Below, in pieces: positions 30,790-39,704 of a stretch of 60,626 nt of DNA (positions are counted from its first letter, which is position 1; the number at the start of each line of letters is the position of its first letter). Location of the stretch: the NCBI RefSeq assembly GCF_009192945.1, contig NZ_NSET01000003.1:1-60626 (forward strand). The letters run 5' to 3'. The DNA comes from Xanthomonas maliensis (GTDB lineage: Bacteria; Pseudomonadota; Gammaproteobacteria; Xanthomonadales; Xanthomonadaceae). Below the pieces are notes generated by a model that was not told the origin of the DNA, made no database searches, and was given only the letters and a program-made list of their open reading frames with translations. A program made the translations under genes and the position numbers.

Positions 30790-32186
30790 CACAGCACCTC
30801 CGAGGCGAAGTCGGCCAGGCGCGAGCGCTCGCCGCGACGCAGGGTGATGTGTGCGCTGTGCGGCCACGCCTTGAAGCGGTCGACCGCGTAGGTCAGGCCC
30901 GAGGTGGTTTCGGTCAGATAGGGCGTGTCGATCTGCTCGACGTTGCCCAGGCAGACGATCTTGGTGCCGGGGCCGGCACGGGTGATCAGCGTCTTCATCT
31001 GCTTGGGCGTGAGGTTCTGCGCCTCGTCCAGGATCAGGTAGCGCGACAGGAAGGTGCGGCCGCGCATGAAGTTCATCGAGCGGATCTTGATGCGGCTGGC
31101 CAGCAGGTCGTTGGTCGCCGCGCGGCCCCAGGCGCCGCCTTCCTGATTGTGCGTCAACACCTCCAGGTTGTCGGTGAGCGCGCCCATCCACGGCGTCATC
31201 TTCTCTTCCTCGGTGCCGGGCAGGAAGCCAATGTCTTCGCCGACGCTGACGGTGGCGCGGGTCATGATGATCTCGCGGTAGCGCTGCTGGTCCATCGTCT
31301 GTGCCAGCCCGGCGGCCAACGCGAGCAGGGTCTTGCCGGTCCCGGCAGTGCCGAGCAGGGTGACGAAATCGATCTCCGGATCCATCAGCGCGTTGAGCGC
31401 GAAGTTCTGCTCGCGGTTGCGTGCGGCGATGCCCCACACCGCGTGCTGGCCGCTGCGGAAGTCGTCGACCAGGCACAGCGTCGCCTTGCCGCCGCCGACC
31501 TTGGCCACGCGCAGTTCGACGTCGTCTTCGCCCGGCAGATACAGGTATTGGTTCGGGTACCAATCCTCGTCATCGGCCAGGACGATCTCGTAGTGCGTGC
31601 GCCCGCGCTCGTTCCAGCTGCGCAGATCCTGGTTGTGCTTCTGCCAGAAGTCTTCCGGCAGTTCGATCGCGCCAGTGAACAGCAGGCTGAAGTCGTCCAG
31701 CGCGCGGTCGTTCTGGTAGTCCTCGGCCGTCAGCCCGCTGATCGAGGCCTTGATGCGCAGGTTGATGTCCTTGGACACCAGGATGACCGGGACGTCCTGG
31801 TGTTCTTCGCGCAGCGCCAGCACCGCCGCCAGGATCTTGTTGTCCGGGAGGACGGCACCGAAGGTGCGGCCGGGATCGACCGGCTTCAGCTGGAAGTACA
31901 ACCGGCCGATGCCGGCCTGGCCCTTGAGCTGGATGCCTTGCGGATGGCTGAGCAGGATGCCGGCCTGGATCTGCTCGGCGTTGGTGTTCTCCAGCAGTTC
32001 GTCCAGGAAGCGGCTGACCTGACGTGCGTTGCGACTGACTTCGGAGGTGCCCTTCTTGGCGTTGTCCAGCTCCTCGATCACCTGCATCGGCAGGAATACA
32101 TCGTGCTCCTCGAACTTGAACAGCGCGGTGGGATCGTGCATCAGCACGTTGGTGTCCAGCACGTAGATGCGCTTGCCTCGGGTCAT
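30789..32186 (-). CDS. PIN-PhoH fusion protein (PhoH2-type ATPase/ribonuclease)
   Basis: The 465-residue protein has an N-terminal PIN domain (RIYVLDTNVLMHDPTAL, with acidic residues VIEELD and SKDINLRIKA) and a C-terminal PhoH ATPase domain with Walker A GTAGTGKTLL (Lys at 285) and Walker B RYLILDEAQNLT. PhoH2 proteins have been described as RNA helicase/ribonucleases. It lies in a minus-strand series between bcp and the lipoprotein gene. Confidence 0.9.
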   Translation of the reverse strand: MTRGKRIYVLDTNVLMHDPTALFKFEEHDVFLPMQVIEELDNAKKGTSEVSRNARQVSRFLDELLENTNAEQIQAGILLSHPQGIQLKGQAGIGRLYFQLKPVDPGRTFGAVLPDNKILAAVLALREEHQDVPVILVSKDINLRIKASISGLTAEDYQNDRALDDFSLLFTGAIELPEDFWQKHNQDLRSWNERGRTHYEIVLADDEDWYPNQYLYLPGEDDVELRVAKVGGGKATLCLVDDFRSGQHAVWGIAARNREQNFALNALMDPEIDFVTLLGTAGTGKTLLALAAGLAQTMDQQRYREIIMTRATVSVGEDIGFLPGTEEEKMTPWMGALTDNLEVLTHNQEGGAWGRAATNDLLASRIKIRSMNFMRGRTFLSRYLILDEAQNLTPKQMKTLITRAGPGTKIVCLGNVEQIDTPYLTETTSGLTYAVDRFKAWPHSAHITLRRGERSRLADFASEVL

Positions 32187-32268
32187 TGGGTCTTCCAGGT
32201 GATGGAGCAGGGGCGCGCCATCACGCCTGCGCCGCAGGGTGATGGAGAACGCTGGGATGCGCGGGGGA

Positions 32269-32751
32269 TCACTGCTGGGCGTGCGCCTTCACAGCGGCCA
32301 GGACGGCGTCGGCGTGGCCGGCCACCTTGACCTTGCGCCAGGACTGCACGACCTGGCCCGCGGGCGACAGCAGGAAGGTGCTGCGCTCGATGCCGAGCAC
32401 CTGCTTGCCGTACATGTTCTTTTCCTTGATCACGTCGAAGGCGTGGCACAGGGCTTCGTCGCCATCGCTGATCAGCGGGAACGCAAAGCCCTGCTTTGCG
32501 CAGAAGTTGTCGTGCGATTTCACCGAATCGCGCGAGACGCCCAGCACCTCGGCGCCGAGCGCGCGGAACTGCGGCAACAGCGCGTTGAAGTCCAGCCCTT
32601 CGGTGGTGCAGCCGGGCGTGCTGTCCTTGGGATAGAAGTACAGCACCAGCCACTTGCCAGCGAAGTCGCGCAGGCTGGCGGAGCGTCCGCCGGACAATGC
32701 CAGCGGCAGGTCGAGGGTGGTGGCGGGAAGATCCAGGGTCGCGTCGGTCAT
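32269..32751 (-). CDS. bcp: Thioredoxin-dependent peroxiredoxin Bcp (atypical 2-Cys)
   Basis: The 160-residue protein has the peroxidatic cysteine at position 48 (YPKDSTPGCTTEG) and a second cysteine at 84 (SHDNFCAKQGF). These are the positions of the disulfide pair I recall for the structurally studied Xanthomonas Bcp. A third cysteine is at 102. It reduces hydroperoxides using thioredoxin. The start MTDATLDLP fits the family; the frame is open much further upstream but without similarity. The order dapA / gcvR-bcp is also found in E. coli. Confidence 0.93.
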   Translation of the reverse strand: MTDATLDLPATTLDLPLALSGGRSASLRDFAGKWLVLYFYPKDSTPGCTTEGLDFNALLPQFRALGAEVLGVSRDSVKSHDNFCAKQGFAFPLISDGDEALCHAFDVIKEKNMYGKQVLGIERSTFLLSPAGQVVQSWRKVKVAGHADAVLAAVKAHAQQ

Positions 32752-32785
32752 CGTTACTGGCTCCAGGGATGGTGGGGCGGCCGGC

Positions 32786-33136
32786 TCAGGCCGGTCCGAC
32801 GTCCATTCCATCATAGGCGGCGACGTGGAAGCGCGCGGCCAGCGCATCGAGCTCCGCGTTGCGCTGCTGCAGCGACTCCAGCGTATGTCGCTCGACCTTG
32901 TCCACATGCAGGAAATAGGCGTTCTCGTCGTCGCCATCGTCCTCATCGCGTTCGCCGAGGAAGATGTCGATCACCCGATAGCCGTCGCTGCCCAGCTGTT
33001 CGGCCAGGCGCTGCAGCGGGGCTTGCGCCGGATCGGTGAAGAAGTATTCCCAGCGCAGCGGACCGTCGAGGTTCCAGTCGGACTCGGCGCGGATATGCGC
33101 GAACATTTCTTTCAATGCCGACATCGCGATGGCCAT
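32786..33136 (-). CDS. RraB/DUF695-like protein (RNase E regulator B family)
   Basis: This 116-residue acidic protein has WEYFFTDPAQAPLQRLAEQLGSDGYRVIDIFLGERDEDDGDDENAYFLHVDKVE (seen as several shorter motifs), then LQQRNAELDALAARFHVAAYDGMDVG. The DGY, L-x-V and C-terminal YDGxDVG features match the RraB fold, which in E. coli binds and inhibits RNase E. Similarity is moderate, so function is tentative. MSALKEMF four codons in is an alternative start. It lies 13 bp downstream of gcvR. Confidence 0.65.
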   Translation of the reverse strand: MAIAMSALKEMFAHIRAESDWNLDGPLRWEYFFTDPAQAPLQRLAEQLGSDGYRVIDIFLGERDEDDGDDENAYFLHVDKVERHTLESLQQRNAELDALAARFHVAAYDGMDVGPA

Positions 33137-33149
33137 CGGGAACCCCGTT

Positions 33150-33725
33150 TCAGAACTTCATCGGATCCATGATCGCGTCGAGATTGAGGTGATCACAGAA
33201 TTCCAGGAAATCGTCGCGCAAGGCGGCGATGTGCATGTTGGCCGGCACGCCGATGGTTACCTGCGCCGAGAACATCTCCGCCCCGGTCTGCATGGCGCGG
33301 TAGCGCGTGCTCTGCAGGTTCTCGATGGTGATGCCCTGGCGGTCGAAGAAGTCGGCCAGCTGGAACAGGATGCCCGGCTTGTCGGCGGCGATGACCTCGA
33401 CGATGTACGGCAGCAGGTTGGATTGGGTCTGCTTGGGGCCGGTGCGATACCACACCAGCTTCAGTCCCTCCTCGCGCTCGAGCCGGGTCAGCATGGCTTC
33501 CAGCTTGGCGACCGAATCCCAGGAGCCGGTCGCCAGCGCGGTCACCGAGACGTCGCGTCCCACCGTGGCCAGCCGCGCATCCACGAGATTGCAGCCGCTA
33601 TCGGCGATGCGGCGGGTGACAGGCAAGAGGGGAGACTCCGGATGCGTCGTGTAGGCGTTGATCAGGAGGTGGTTTTCGGTCGGCGAAGGCCGGGGTGTAG
33701 AGTCGGTCAAAGGGGCGTCCGGCAT
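33150..33725 (-). CDS. gcvR: Glycine cleavage system transcriptional repressor-type protein (two ACT domains)
   Basis: The 191-residue protein has tandem ACT domains, the second with VIAADKPGILFQLADFFDRQGITIENLQSTRY and EMFSAQVTIGVPANMHIAALRDDFLEFCDHLNLDAIMDPMKF (in parts). It resembles GcvR, which in E. coli antagonises GcvA in response to glycine. No gcvA is present in this window. The start MPDAPLTDSTPR was chosen because upstream codons are Ala/Arg-rich and unlike the family. The gene is divergent from dapA. Confidence 0.82.
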   Translation of the reverse strand: MPDAPLTDSTPRPSPTENHLLINAYTTHPESPLLPVTRRIADSGCNLVDARLATVGRDVSVTALATGSWDSVAKLEAMLTRLEREEGLKLVWYRTGPKQTQSNLLPYIVEVIAADKPGILFQLADFFDRQGITIENLQSTRYRAMQTGAEMFSAQVTIGVPANMHIAALRDDFLEFCDHLNLDAIMDPMKF

Positions 33726-33868
33726 TGCATCTGGCTGAATGGCCGCCCGGGCAGGCGCCCCGGCGGTGACCAGCATACTTGCCCGTGCTTTCGCGCCGCA
33801 AGTAACATGCGAACGGCCACAACCCGCGCCTGCGCGGGCCTTTCCTGTCACGTAAGAGCAACAGAATC

Positions 33869-34777
33869 TTGTCCCTTTCCGGCATCATCACCGCGCTGGC
33901 GACCCCGTTCGATCCCGATGGCGCACTCGACCTGGATGCCTGGCAGCGGTTGCTGGAGCAGCAGTTGCAGGGCGGCGTCCAGGGCGTGGTGGTCGCCGGT
34001 TCCACCGGCGAAGCGGCGGCCTTGAGCGACGACGAGTACGACACGCTGCTGCGTGCGGCCGTCGCACAGGTCGGCGGGCGCGTGCCCGTGCTGGCTGGCA
34101 CCGGCCTGTCGGGAACCGCCAAGACCATCGCCCAGACCCGCCGCGCCGCCGCGCTGGGAGCGCAGTACGCATTGGTGGTCACGCCGCCGTACGTGCGGCC
34201 GACCCAGGCCGGGCTGGTGGCGCACTTCCAGGCGGTGGCCGATCAAGGCGGCCTGCCGGTGGTGCTCTACAACGTGCCGGGGCGTACCGGGTGCGATCTG
34301 CTGCCGGAGACGGTGGCCGGATTGGTGGAGCATCCCAACATCGTCGGCATCAAGGAAGCCCGAAGCGAGCCGGAGCGCGTCGCGGCGCTGGTGGCGCTGC
34401 GTCGGCCCGATTTCGCCGTGCTCAGCGGCGACGACGGCAGTGCCGCCCAGGCCATGCTGTCCGGCGCCGACGGACTGATTTCGGTGGCGTCCAACGTGCT
34501 GCCCTCGGCCTATCGTCGGCTGTGCGATCTGGCCCGCGATGGTCAGCGCGATGCCGCGCTGGCCTGGGATGCGCGCCTGAGCGAGTACCACCGTTTTTGC
34601 GGCATCGAGTCCAATCCGATTCCAGTCAAGGCGCTGCTGCAGCGCGCCGGTATTGGCCATGGACTGCGGTTGCCGTTGCTGACTCTTTCCGCGGGCCATC
34701 AGCCCGCGGCCGACCGCCTTGCCGCCGACGCGATCGCGTTGGAAGCGCTTTCCAGCCGCGAAATGCTCGCGGCCTGA
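33869..34777 (+). CDS. dapA: 4-hydroxy-tetrahydrodipicolinate synthase
   Basis: The 302-residue class I aldolase has the Schiff-base lysine at 162 ([11 protein letters not shown]), the catalytic tyrosine at 134 ([11 protein letters not shown]) and the substrate loop GSTGEAA (residues 45-51). It condenses pyruvate and aspartate semialdehyde in lysine and diaminopimelate synthesis. The start codon appears to be TTG (encoding [10 protein letters not shown]) with only a weak ribosome binding site. A small hairpin (CCCGCGC..GCGCGGG, 33823-33839) precedes it. The bamC-like gene follows, as in E. coli. Confidence 0.94.
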   Translation: MSLSGIITALATPFDPDGALDLDAWQRLLEQQLQGGVQGVVVAGSTGEAAALSDDEYDTLLRAAVAQVGGRVPVLAGTGLSGTAKTIAQTRRAAALGAQYALVVTPPYVRPTQAGLVAHFQAVADQGGLPVVLYNVPGRTGCDLLPETVAGLVEHPNIVGIKEARSEPERVAALVALRRPDFAVLSGDDGSAAQAMLSGADGLISVASNVLPSAYRRLCDLARDGQRDAALAWDARLSEYHRFCGIESNPIPVKALLQRAGIGHGLRLPLLTLSAGHQPAADRLAADAIALEALSSREMLAA

Positions 34778-34793
34778 CCCAGGAGATCTATCG

Positions 34794-35309
34794 ATGCGTC
34801 ATTCCGTTTCCTCCCGCCGCGTGCTGTCGCTCGCGTTGCTGGCGACCGCTGCTGTCGCCGCCACGAGCGGTTGCAGCTGGTTCAAGAAGGGCGCGCGCGG
34901 CGACTATGCGCTGTCGCCGGAGGCGCGTCCGCTGGAAGTGCCGCCGGATCTCAACCTGCCCGATACCTCCGGTGGGATGAAGGTGCCGACGCTGGCGTCC
35001 AGCGTCCAGTCGGGTGCCGCTGCGCCGTCGGCCAGCGCCAATAGCGGTTTCACCGTGCCGGGCGAGCGCGATGCGGTGTTCGCCAAGGTGGGCGCCGCGC
35101 TGGCCGATATTCCCGGCCTGACCATCGCCAGCAAGGCGCAGATGCTGGGCTCCTACGACGTCAGCTACGAGGGTGCCAGCTTCCTGGTGCGGGTGGTCAA
35201 GACCGACGCCGGCGTCTATGTGTCGGCGGTCGATCCGCGTGGCATGCCGGCCACCGCGGCGGCGCCAGTGGCGCTGATCAGCACGCTGAAGGGCAAGCTG
35301 GGCGGCTGA
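34794..35309 (+). CDS. Short BamC-like lipoprotein
   Basis: The 171-residue precursor has a signal peptide and lipobox-like ATSGC followed by SWFKKGARGDYALSPEARPLEVPPDLNLP, the BamC/NlpB N-terminal motif that contacts BamD. After a linker comes a single helix-grip domain (PGERDAVFAKVGAALADIPGL ... SYDVSYEGASFLVRVVK). E. coli BamC is about twice as long and has two such domains. Position right after dapA matches nlpB/bamC in enterics. I infer a peripheral subunit of the outer-membrane beta-barrel assembly complex. Confidence 0.75.
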   Translation: MRHSVSSRRVLSLALLATAAVAATSGCSWFKKGARGDYALSPEARPLEVPPDLNLPDTSGGMKVPTLASSVQSGAAAPSASANSGFTVPGERDAVFAKVGAALADIPGLTIASKAQMLGSYDVSYEGASFLVRVVKTDAGVYVSAVDPRGMPATAAAPVALISTLKGKLGG

Positions 35310-35341
35310 GCCGCGCTGCGGACGCGTCACTCGTCAGACGG

Positions 35342-35370
35342 CAAAACGGGCGCTCCAGGCGCCCGTTTTG
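35342..35370. terminator. Bidirectional rho-independent terminator between the bamC-like gene and fdxA
   Basis: CAAAACGGGCGC and GCGCCCGTTTTG form a perfect 12-bp stem with loop TCCAG. The A/T ends give a U-run in both directions, which suits two convergent genes. Confidence 0.9.
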
Positions 35371-35397
35371 CGTTGTGCCGCTGGCCGAAGCACCGGC

Positions 35398-35721
35398 TCA
35401 GCGCTGCAGCAGTGGCAGCTTGTCCGGCTTGCCATCCCAATCGGCGGCGTCGGCCATCGGCTCCTGACGCACCGTGAGGACCGGCCAGACCTTGGACAGC
35501 TCGGCGTTCAGAGCGACGAAGCCTTCCTGGCCGGCCGGCACGTCGTCCTCCGGATAGATCGCGTTGGCCGGGCATTCCGGCTCGCAAAGGGTGCAATCGA
35601 TGCACTCGTCCGGATCGATGACCAGGAAGTTCGGTCCGGCGTGGAAGCAATCCACGGGACAAACCTCGACGCAGTCGGTGTATTTGCACTTGATGCAGTT
35701 TTCGGTGACAACAAAAGGCAT
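35398..35721 (-). CDS. fdxA: Seven-iron ferredoxin (3Fe-4S/4Fe-4S), FdxA type
   Basis: The 107-residue protein begins [31 protein letters not shown] (in two parts) with cluster cysteines at 9, 17 and 21 plus others, then [12 protein letters not shown] for the second cluster, and the long C-terminal tail typical of Azotobacter FdI-type ferredoxins. It is an electron carrier. The gene stands alone between the bamC-like gene (convergent) and dgoK. Confidence 0.95.
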   Translation of the reverse strand: MPFVVTENCIKCKYTDCVEVCPVDCFHAGPNFLVIDPDECIDCTLCEPECPANAIYPEDDVPAGQEGFVALNAELSKVWPVLTVRQEPMADAADWDGKPDKLPLLQR

Positions 35722-35807
35722 GGCGACATCCGGCGGTTAGCCGCGCAATTCTAAAACAAGTCGCGGTGAAGCCGCGTACGTGCCTGGCAGGCGGCGCGGC
35801 AGCGGTG

Positions 35808-36686
35808 TCAGGCCAGCCCGCGCTGGCGCGCCAGCGCGTACAGGCCACTGGCGGTCAGCTCCTCGGCATGCAGCTGCGCCGGCACGCCCAACTGCTCCAG
35901 CGCCAGCGCGTAACGCTGGGTCAGCGCCGGGCCTCCCACCAGGTGCACGCGGCCGCCCGTCATCGCGTGGCTGCGCAGCTCGTCGCCGATCAACAGGCCC
36001 GACAGGTAGGAGGGCAGCGCCTCGGCGCGCAGTTGCTCGAACAAGCCGAGTGTGCGGGCGCCAAACAGGTGGTGGCCAAGGCCGCCGGGCGCGGCGCTGC
36101 GCGCAACGCCGCGCAGGAACGCAGCGGCGTCCAGCTGGCCGTCATCGTCGGCCATCAGCTTGCCGAGCAGGCTGTGTTGGCGCAGCACTGCATACAGTTC
36201 GCCGGTCATCACCGTGGCGAAGTCGTCCAGGCGGCCATCGTGCAGGCGTGCCCATTTGCTGTGGGTGCCGGGCAGGCAGACGGTATGCACGCCCGCACCC
36301 AGCTCGTCCAGCAAGCCGACCAGTTGGGTCTCTTCGCCGCGCATGACGTCAGGGACCTGCGCCTGTGGGTCGGTGCAGATGCCCGGCACGAACCACAGCG
36401 TGCGTCCGGGCAGCAGGTCGTCGTAGCACTGCATCGCCTGCGCTAGGCCGGCACTGTCGACCGGGCAGGGCAGGTAGGGCTGCTCGACCCAGCCGTTGCG
36501 ACTGCCGATCATCCCCGCCAACAGCAACGGACCGTCCCAGCCGTCGATCAGCGTGGCCAGGACCTCGGCAAAGCGTCCCTGGCTGGCCAGGATGCCGCCG
36601 CTGCCGCGTCGCTGCTCGCGTACGCGGCCGCCAGCGTCCAACAGATAGCCGCGCAGGCTGCTGGTGCCCCAATCGATCGCAATCAC
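35808..36686 (-). CDS. dgoK: 2-dehydro-3-deoxygalactonokinase DgoK
   Basis: The 292-residue sugar kinase has [17 protein letters not shown] (phosphate 1), MIGSRNGWVEQPYLPCPV, and CLPGTHSKWARLHDGRLDDFATVMTGELYAVLRQHSLLG (in parts), the DgoK signature. It phosphorylates KDGal to KDPGal. It is the last gene of an operon in which every junction overlaps: its start overlaps the lactonase stop by 4 bp. Confidence 0.92.
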   Translation of the reverse strand: MIAIDWGTSSLRGYLLDAGGRVREQRRGSGGILASQGRFAEVLATLIDGWDGPLLLAGMIGSRNGWVEQPYLPCPVDSAGLAQAMQCYDDLLPGRTLWFVPGICTDPQAQVPDVMRGEETQLVGLLDELGAGVHTVCLPGTHSKWARLHDGRLDDFATVMTGELYAVLRQHSLLGKLMADDDGQLDAAAFLRGVARSAAPGGLGHHLFGARTLGLFEQLRAEALPSYLSGLLIGDELRSHAMTGGRVHLVGGPALTQRYALALEQLGVPAQLHAEELTASGLYALARQRGLA

Positions 36687-37594
36687 GTGCTGGCGATCCG
36701 GCTCTCCGGCAGCCCGGCGACCGGCAGGTCGCAGACGTACAGCCCGCCGGCCTGCGGCGTGCCTGCCAGCTCCTCGGTGCTATGGTCCAGCCGCGAGCTG
36801 ATGACATGCAGCCGTTGCAGGTCTGCGCCGCCGAAGGCGCTGCAGGTGGGATGCTTGACCGGCATGCGCACGCGACGCTCCACGCTGCCGTCCGGCCGAT
36901 AGCGCACCACCTGCCAGGCACGCCATTGCGCGTTCCACAGGTGGCCTTCGCGGTCGATGATGGAGCCATCCGGCTCGGCGTCGGCATGGTCGAGGGTCGT
37001 GAAGACGCGGGTATTGGCGGTCTGCGCAGTGTCCGGATCGTAGTCGCAGCACAGGATCTGCGGGCGCACCGAGTCGCAGTAATAGAGCGTGCGGCCGTCG
37101 GCGCTGAAGCAGATCGAATTGGGGATCGACACGCCGGGCAGCGGCAGGCGGCGTAGCCCATGCCGCAGCGAGAACTGGTAGAACGCACCACGCGCGGCCT
37201 TGTCCTCGTGCTCGTCCATGGTGCCGAACACGAAGTTGCCGTGGCGATCGGCCCGCCCATCGTTGCTGCGGGTGTGCGGGTTGTCGATTTCCAGTTCGGC
37301 CAGCTGCTGCAACGGCAGCGCGTCGTCCTCGGCGTGCTCGGGGTCGGCCAGACAGACCGACTTGGCCAGCACGATCAGCACCCGGCCATCGTCCAGCAGG
37401 CCGATGCAGCCAGGACGGTCAGGCAGGCTCCAGTAGCGCGTTTGCGCGCTTTGCGGCGCGTGCCGCCACAGGCGCTTTTCGCTGATGTCGACCCAGTACA
37501 GCACCTGCTGCCGGTCGCACCAGAGCACGCCTTCGCCATGAGTGCAGCGGCTGTCTACCGTCAGCGTGGCGGTATGTTCGGCTGCGCTCACCAT
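36683..37594 (-). CDS. SMP-30/gluconolactonase family sugar lactonase (probable galactonolactonase)
   Basis: The 303-residue six-bladed propeller protein has the metal-site motifs [48 protein letters not shown] and [21 protein letters not shown]. The family hydrolyses sugar lactones. Its place between dgoD and dgoK suggests D-galactono-lactone as substrate, formed by a galactose dehydrogenase that is not in this window. The start [10 protein letters not shown] overlaps the end of dgoD by 7 bp; the longer frame is not needed. Confidence 0.85.
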   Translation of the reverse strand: MVSAAEHTATLTVDSRCTHGEGVLWCDRQQVLYWVDISEKRLWRHAPQSAQTRYWSLPDRPGCIGLLDDGRVLIVLAKSVCLADPEHAEDDALPLQQLAELEIDNPHTRSNDGRADRHGNFVFGTMDEHEDKAARGAFYQFSLRHGLRRLPLPGVSIPNSICFSADGRTLYYCDSVRPQILCCDYDPDTAQTANTRVFTTLDHADAEPDGSIIDREGHLWNAQWRAWQVVRYRPDGSVERRVRMPVKHPTCSAFGGADLQRLHVISSRLDHSTEELAGTPQAGGLYVCDLPVAGLPESRIAST

Positions 37595-38736
37595 TCTGCG
37601 ATGCTGCCATCGGCGTGGCGCCACACCGGGTTGCGCCAATCCGGCGGATTTTCATTTGCGCGCTTGAGCATGTCTTCGTCGATCTCCACGCCGAGCCCGG
37701 GCTTGGGCAGTGCGGCGATACTGCCATCGATGCAGTGAAAATCGTCTTTGTTGACCACGTAGTCGAGCAGGTCGGCACCTTCGTTGTAGTGGATGCCGAT
37801 GCTCTGTTCCTGCAGCACCGCGTTGTGCGAGACGAAGTCCACGTGCAGGCAGGCCGCCAATGCGATCGGGCCGAGCGGGCAGTGCGGCGCGAAGCCGACA
37901 TCGTAGGCTTCGGCCATCGCGGCGATCTTGACGCATTCGGTGATGCCACCGGCATGCGACAGGTCCGGCTGTACCATTTGGATGCCGCCGTTGCAGAGCA
38001 CGTTCTTGAATTCGAAGCGCGAGAACATGCGCTCGCCGGCGGCCAGCGGGATCGAGGTGCTGGCGGCCAGGCGCGGGTAGTACTCGGCCTGTTCGGCCAG
38101 CACCGGTTCTTCGACGAACAGCGGCTTGAACGGCTCCAGTTCGCGCAGCAGCGCCTTGGCCATCGGCGCACCGACCCGGCCGTGGAAGTCGATGCCGAAA
38201 TCGATGCTGGTGCCGAACGCCTCGCGGATCTCGGCGACCTTGACCACCGCCGCATCGACCGCGCGGGCGCTGTCGATCAGCTTCATCTCCTCGGTGCCGT
38301 TGAACTTGAAGGTATCGAAGCCGAGTGCGCGGTAGTCCTTGATTTGCTGGATGATCGCACCTGGGCGATCACCACCGACCCAGCGATAGGTCTTCATGCG
38401 GTCGCGCACCAGGCCGCCCAGCAATTCGTAGACCGGCACGCCCAGCGCCTTGCCCTTGATGTCCCAGAGCGCCTGGTCGATGCCGGCGATGGCGCTCATC
38501 AGGATCGCGCCGCCACGGTAAAAACCGGCGCGATACAGGGTCTGCCACAGGTCGTTGATGCGCGCCGGATCCTTGCCGACCACATAGCCAGCCAGCTCGT
38601 GCACGGCGGCCTCCACGCTGCGCGCGCGGCCTTCGATGACCGGCTCGCCCCAGCCGGTGACGCCCTCGTCGGTCTCGACCTTGAGGAACAACCAGCGCGG
38701 CGCCGCGTGGTAGGTGGTGAGGCGGGTGATCTTCAT
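37588..38736 (-). CDS. dgoD: D-galactonate dehydratase
   Basis: The 382-residue enolase-superfamily enzyme has metal ligands Asp183, Glu209 and Glu235, catalytic His185 (GIDFHGR) and His285 (APHCPLGP), the same numbers as in E. coli DgoD. Gaps in the alignment must therefore be few. It converts D-galactonate to 2-keto-3-deoxygalactonate. Its start overlaps the dgoA stop by 4 bp. Confidence 0.95.
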   Translation of the reverse strand: MKITRLTTYHAAPRWLFLKVETDEGVTGWGEPVIEGRARSVEAAVHELAGYVVGKDPARINDLWQTLYRAGFYRGGAILMSAIAGIDQALWDIKGKALGVPVYELLGGLVRDRMKTYRWVGGDRPGAIIQQIKDYRALGFDTFKFNGTEEMKLIDSARAVDAAVVKVAEIREAFGTSIDFGIDFHGRVGAPMAKALLRELEPFKPLFVEEPVLAEQAEYYPRLAASTSIPLAAGERMFSRFEFKNVLCNGGIQMVQPDLSHAGGITECVKIAAMAEAYDVGFAPHCPLGPIALAACLHVDFVSHNAVLQEQSIGIHYNEGADLLDYVVNKDDFHCIDGSIAALPKPGLGVEIDEDMLKRANENPPDWRNPVWRHADGSIAEW

Positions 38737-39371
38737 CCGTGCAGTTCCTGGTAGGCCTGCACGAAGGCGCGTGCATGCGTCTGGGTGGTGTCGAGGGATT
38801 GGCCAGGCTTGTACAACTCGCCGCCGATGCCGGCGCCGGCCGCGCCCTGCGTCAGGAAGCCGGCCAGGGTCTGCGGACTGACGCCGCCGACCACGTAGAC
38901 CGGGACGTGGGACGGCAGGACCGAGCGCAGCGCGCGCACATGCGCGGCACCGTAGGTGGCAGCCGGAAACAACTTCAGGATGGCCGCGCCGGCATCGATG
39001 GCATCGAAGGCCTCGCTGGCGGTGGCGAACCCGGCCACCACCTGCAGCCTGCGCGATACCGCATGGCGGATCAGCGACGGCCGGGTGTTGGGGGTGACGA
39101 TGAAGCGCGCACCGATGTCGACCAAGGTATCGACGTCCTCATTGCGCAGCACGGTGCCGGCACCGATCCAGGCGTGCTGGCCGAAGCGCTGCTGCGCCAG
39201 CGCGATGCTCTCGGCCCAACGCGGCGAGTTGAGCGGGATCTCGATCGCATCGAAGCCGGCGTCGATCAGGGCGCCGACATGGTCGAGCGTCTCTTCGGGC
39301 GTGATGCCACGCAGAATGGCGATCAGCGGCAGGGCGAACGACGGTGCGGCGATGGGGGAAGCTGAGCTCAT
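38733..39371 (-). CDS. dgoA: 2-dehydro-3-deoxy-6-phosphogalactonate aldolase
   Basis: The 212-residue KDPG/KDPGal aldolase-family protein has [35 protein letters not shown] (in parts), [19 protein letters not shown] and the Schiff-base lysine in [13 protein letters not shown]. It cleaves KDPGal to pyruvate and glyceraldehyde 3-phosphate. It is the first gene of the dgo operon. The start [12 protein letters not shown] was chosen by family length; the frame stays open to 39713 without similarity. The LysR gene is divergent, 333 bp away. Confidence 0.94.
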   Translation of the reverse strand: MSSASPIAAPSFALPLIAILRGITPEETLDHVGALIDAGFDAIEIPLNSPRWAESIALAQQRFGQHAWIGAGTVLRNEDVDTLVDIGARFIVTPNTRPSLIRHAVSRRLQVVAGFATASEAFDAIDAGAAILKLFPAATYGAAHVRALRSVLPSHVPVYVVGGVSPQTLAGFLTQGAAGAGIGGELYKPGQSLDTTQTHARAFVQAYQELHG

Positions 39372-39704
39372 GCGTGACTCGTGAGGATGCGGAGGCGGTT
39401 GCCAGCGTGGGGGATGCTGACGCAGGACGGGAACAACACGCGAGGCGACCGGTCGGCGCCGGCTGCGCGCGCAGCGAAGCGGCCGCCGCGAGGCCTGCAA
39501 GATGACGTCATCGCTGCTTCCTCCACAGTCAGGGCGCGCGTGTTGCCGCCACGCGCAGGACGGACCACGTCTGTTCTGCCGCGCCCGGGAGGTAGGGGCT
39601 CCTGCTGCGGCGGTCGTTAGCCTCGCGCGACGAGATATGTGCGGCAAATGAAATTTTCGGCATATTCTATTCCTCCGACGAATACGCTTCCGCGACCGTA
39701 CCTT
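39372..39704. promoter_or_regulatory. dgoA/lysR divergent control region
   Basis: These 333 bp have no gene. They hold a perfect 12-bp palindrome GATGACGTCATC (39502-39513), about 130 bp before dgoA, and a bipartite operator-like element close to the lysR start (separate entry). A TTG/TATAAT promoter could not be placed with confidence. Confidence 0.55.
39649..39686 (+). promoter_or_regulatory. Bipartite operator-like element, site 1 (dgoA/lysR)
   Basis: TGAAATTTTCG, a 6-base spacer, then TCTATTCC-N5-CGAATACG. The element ends 18 bp before the LysR ATG. The same arrangement with the same spacings recurs downstream of the regulator gene (26 of 38 bases identical on the opposite strand) and upstream of the second TonB receptor. 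Two-part sites of this sort are usual for LysR-type regulators. Confidence 0.65.
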
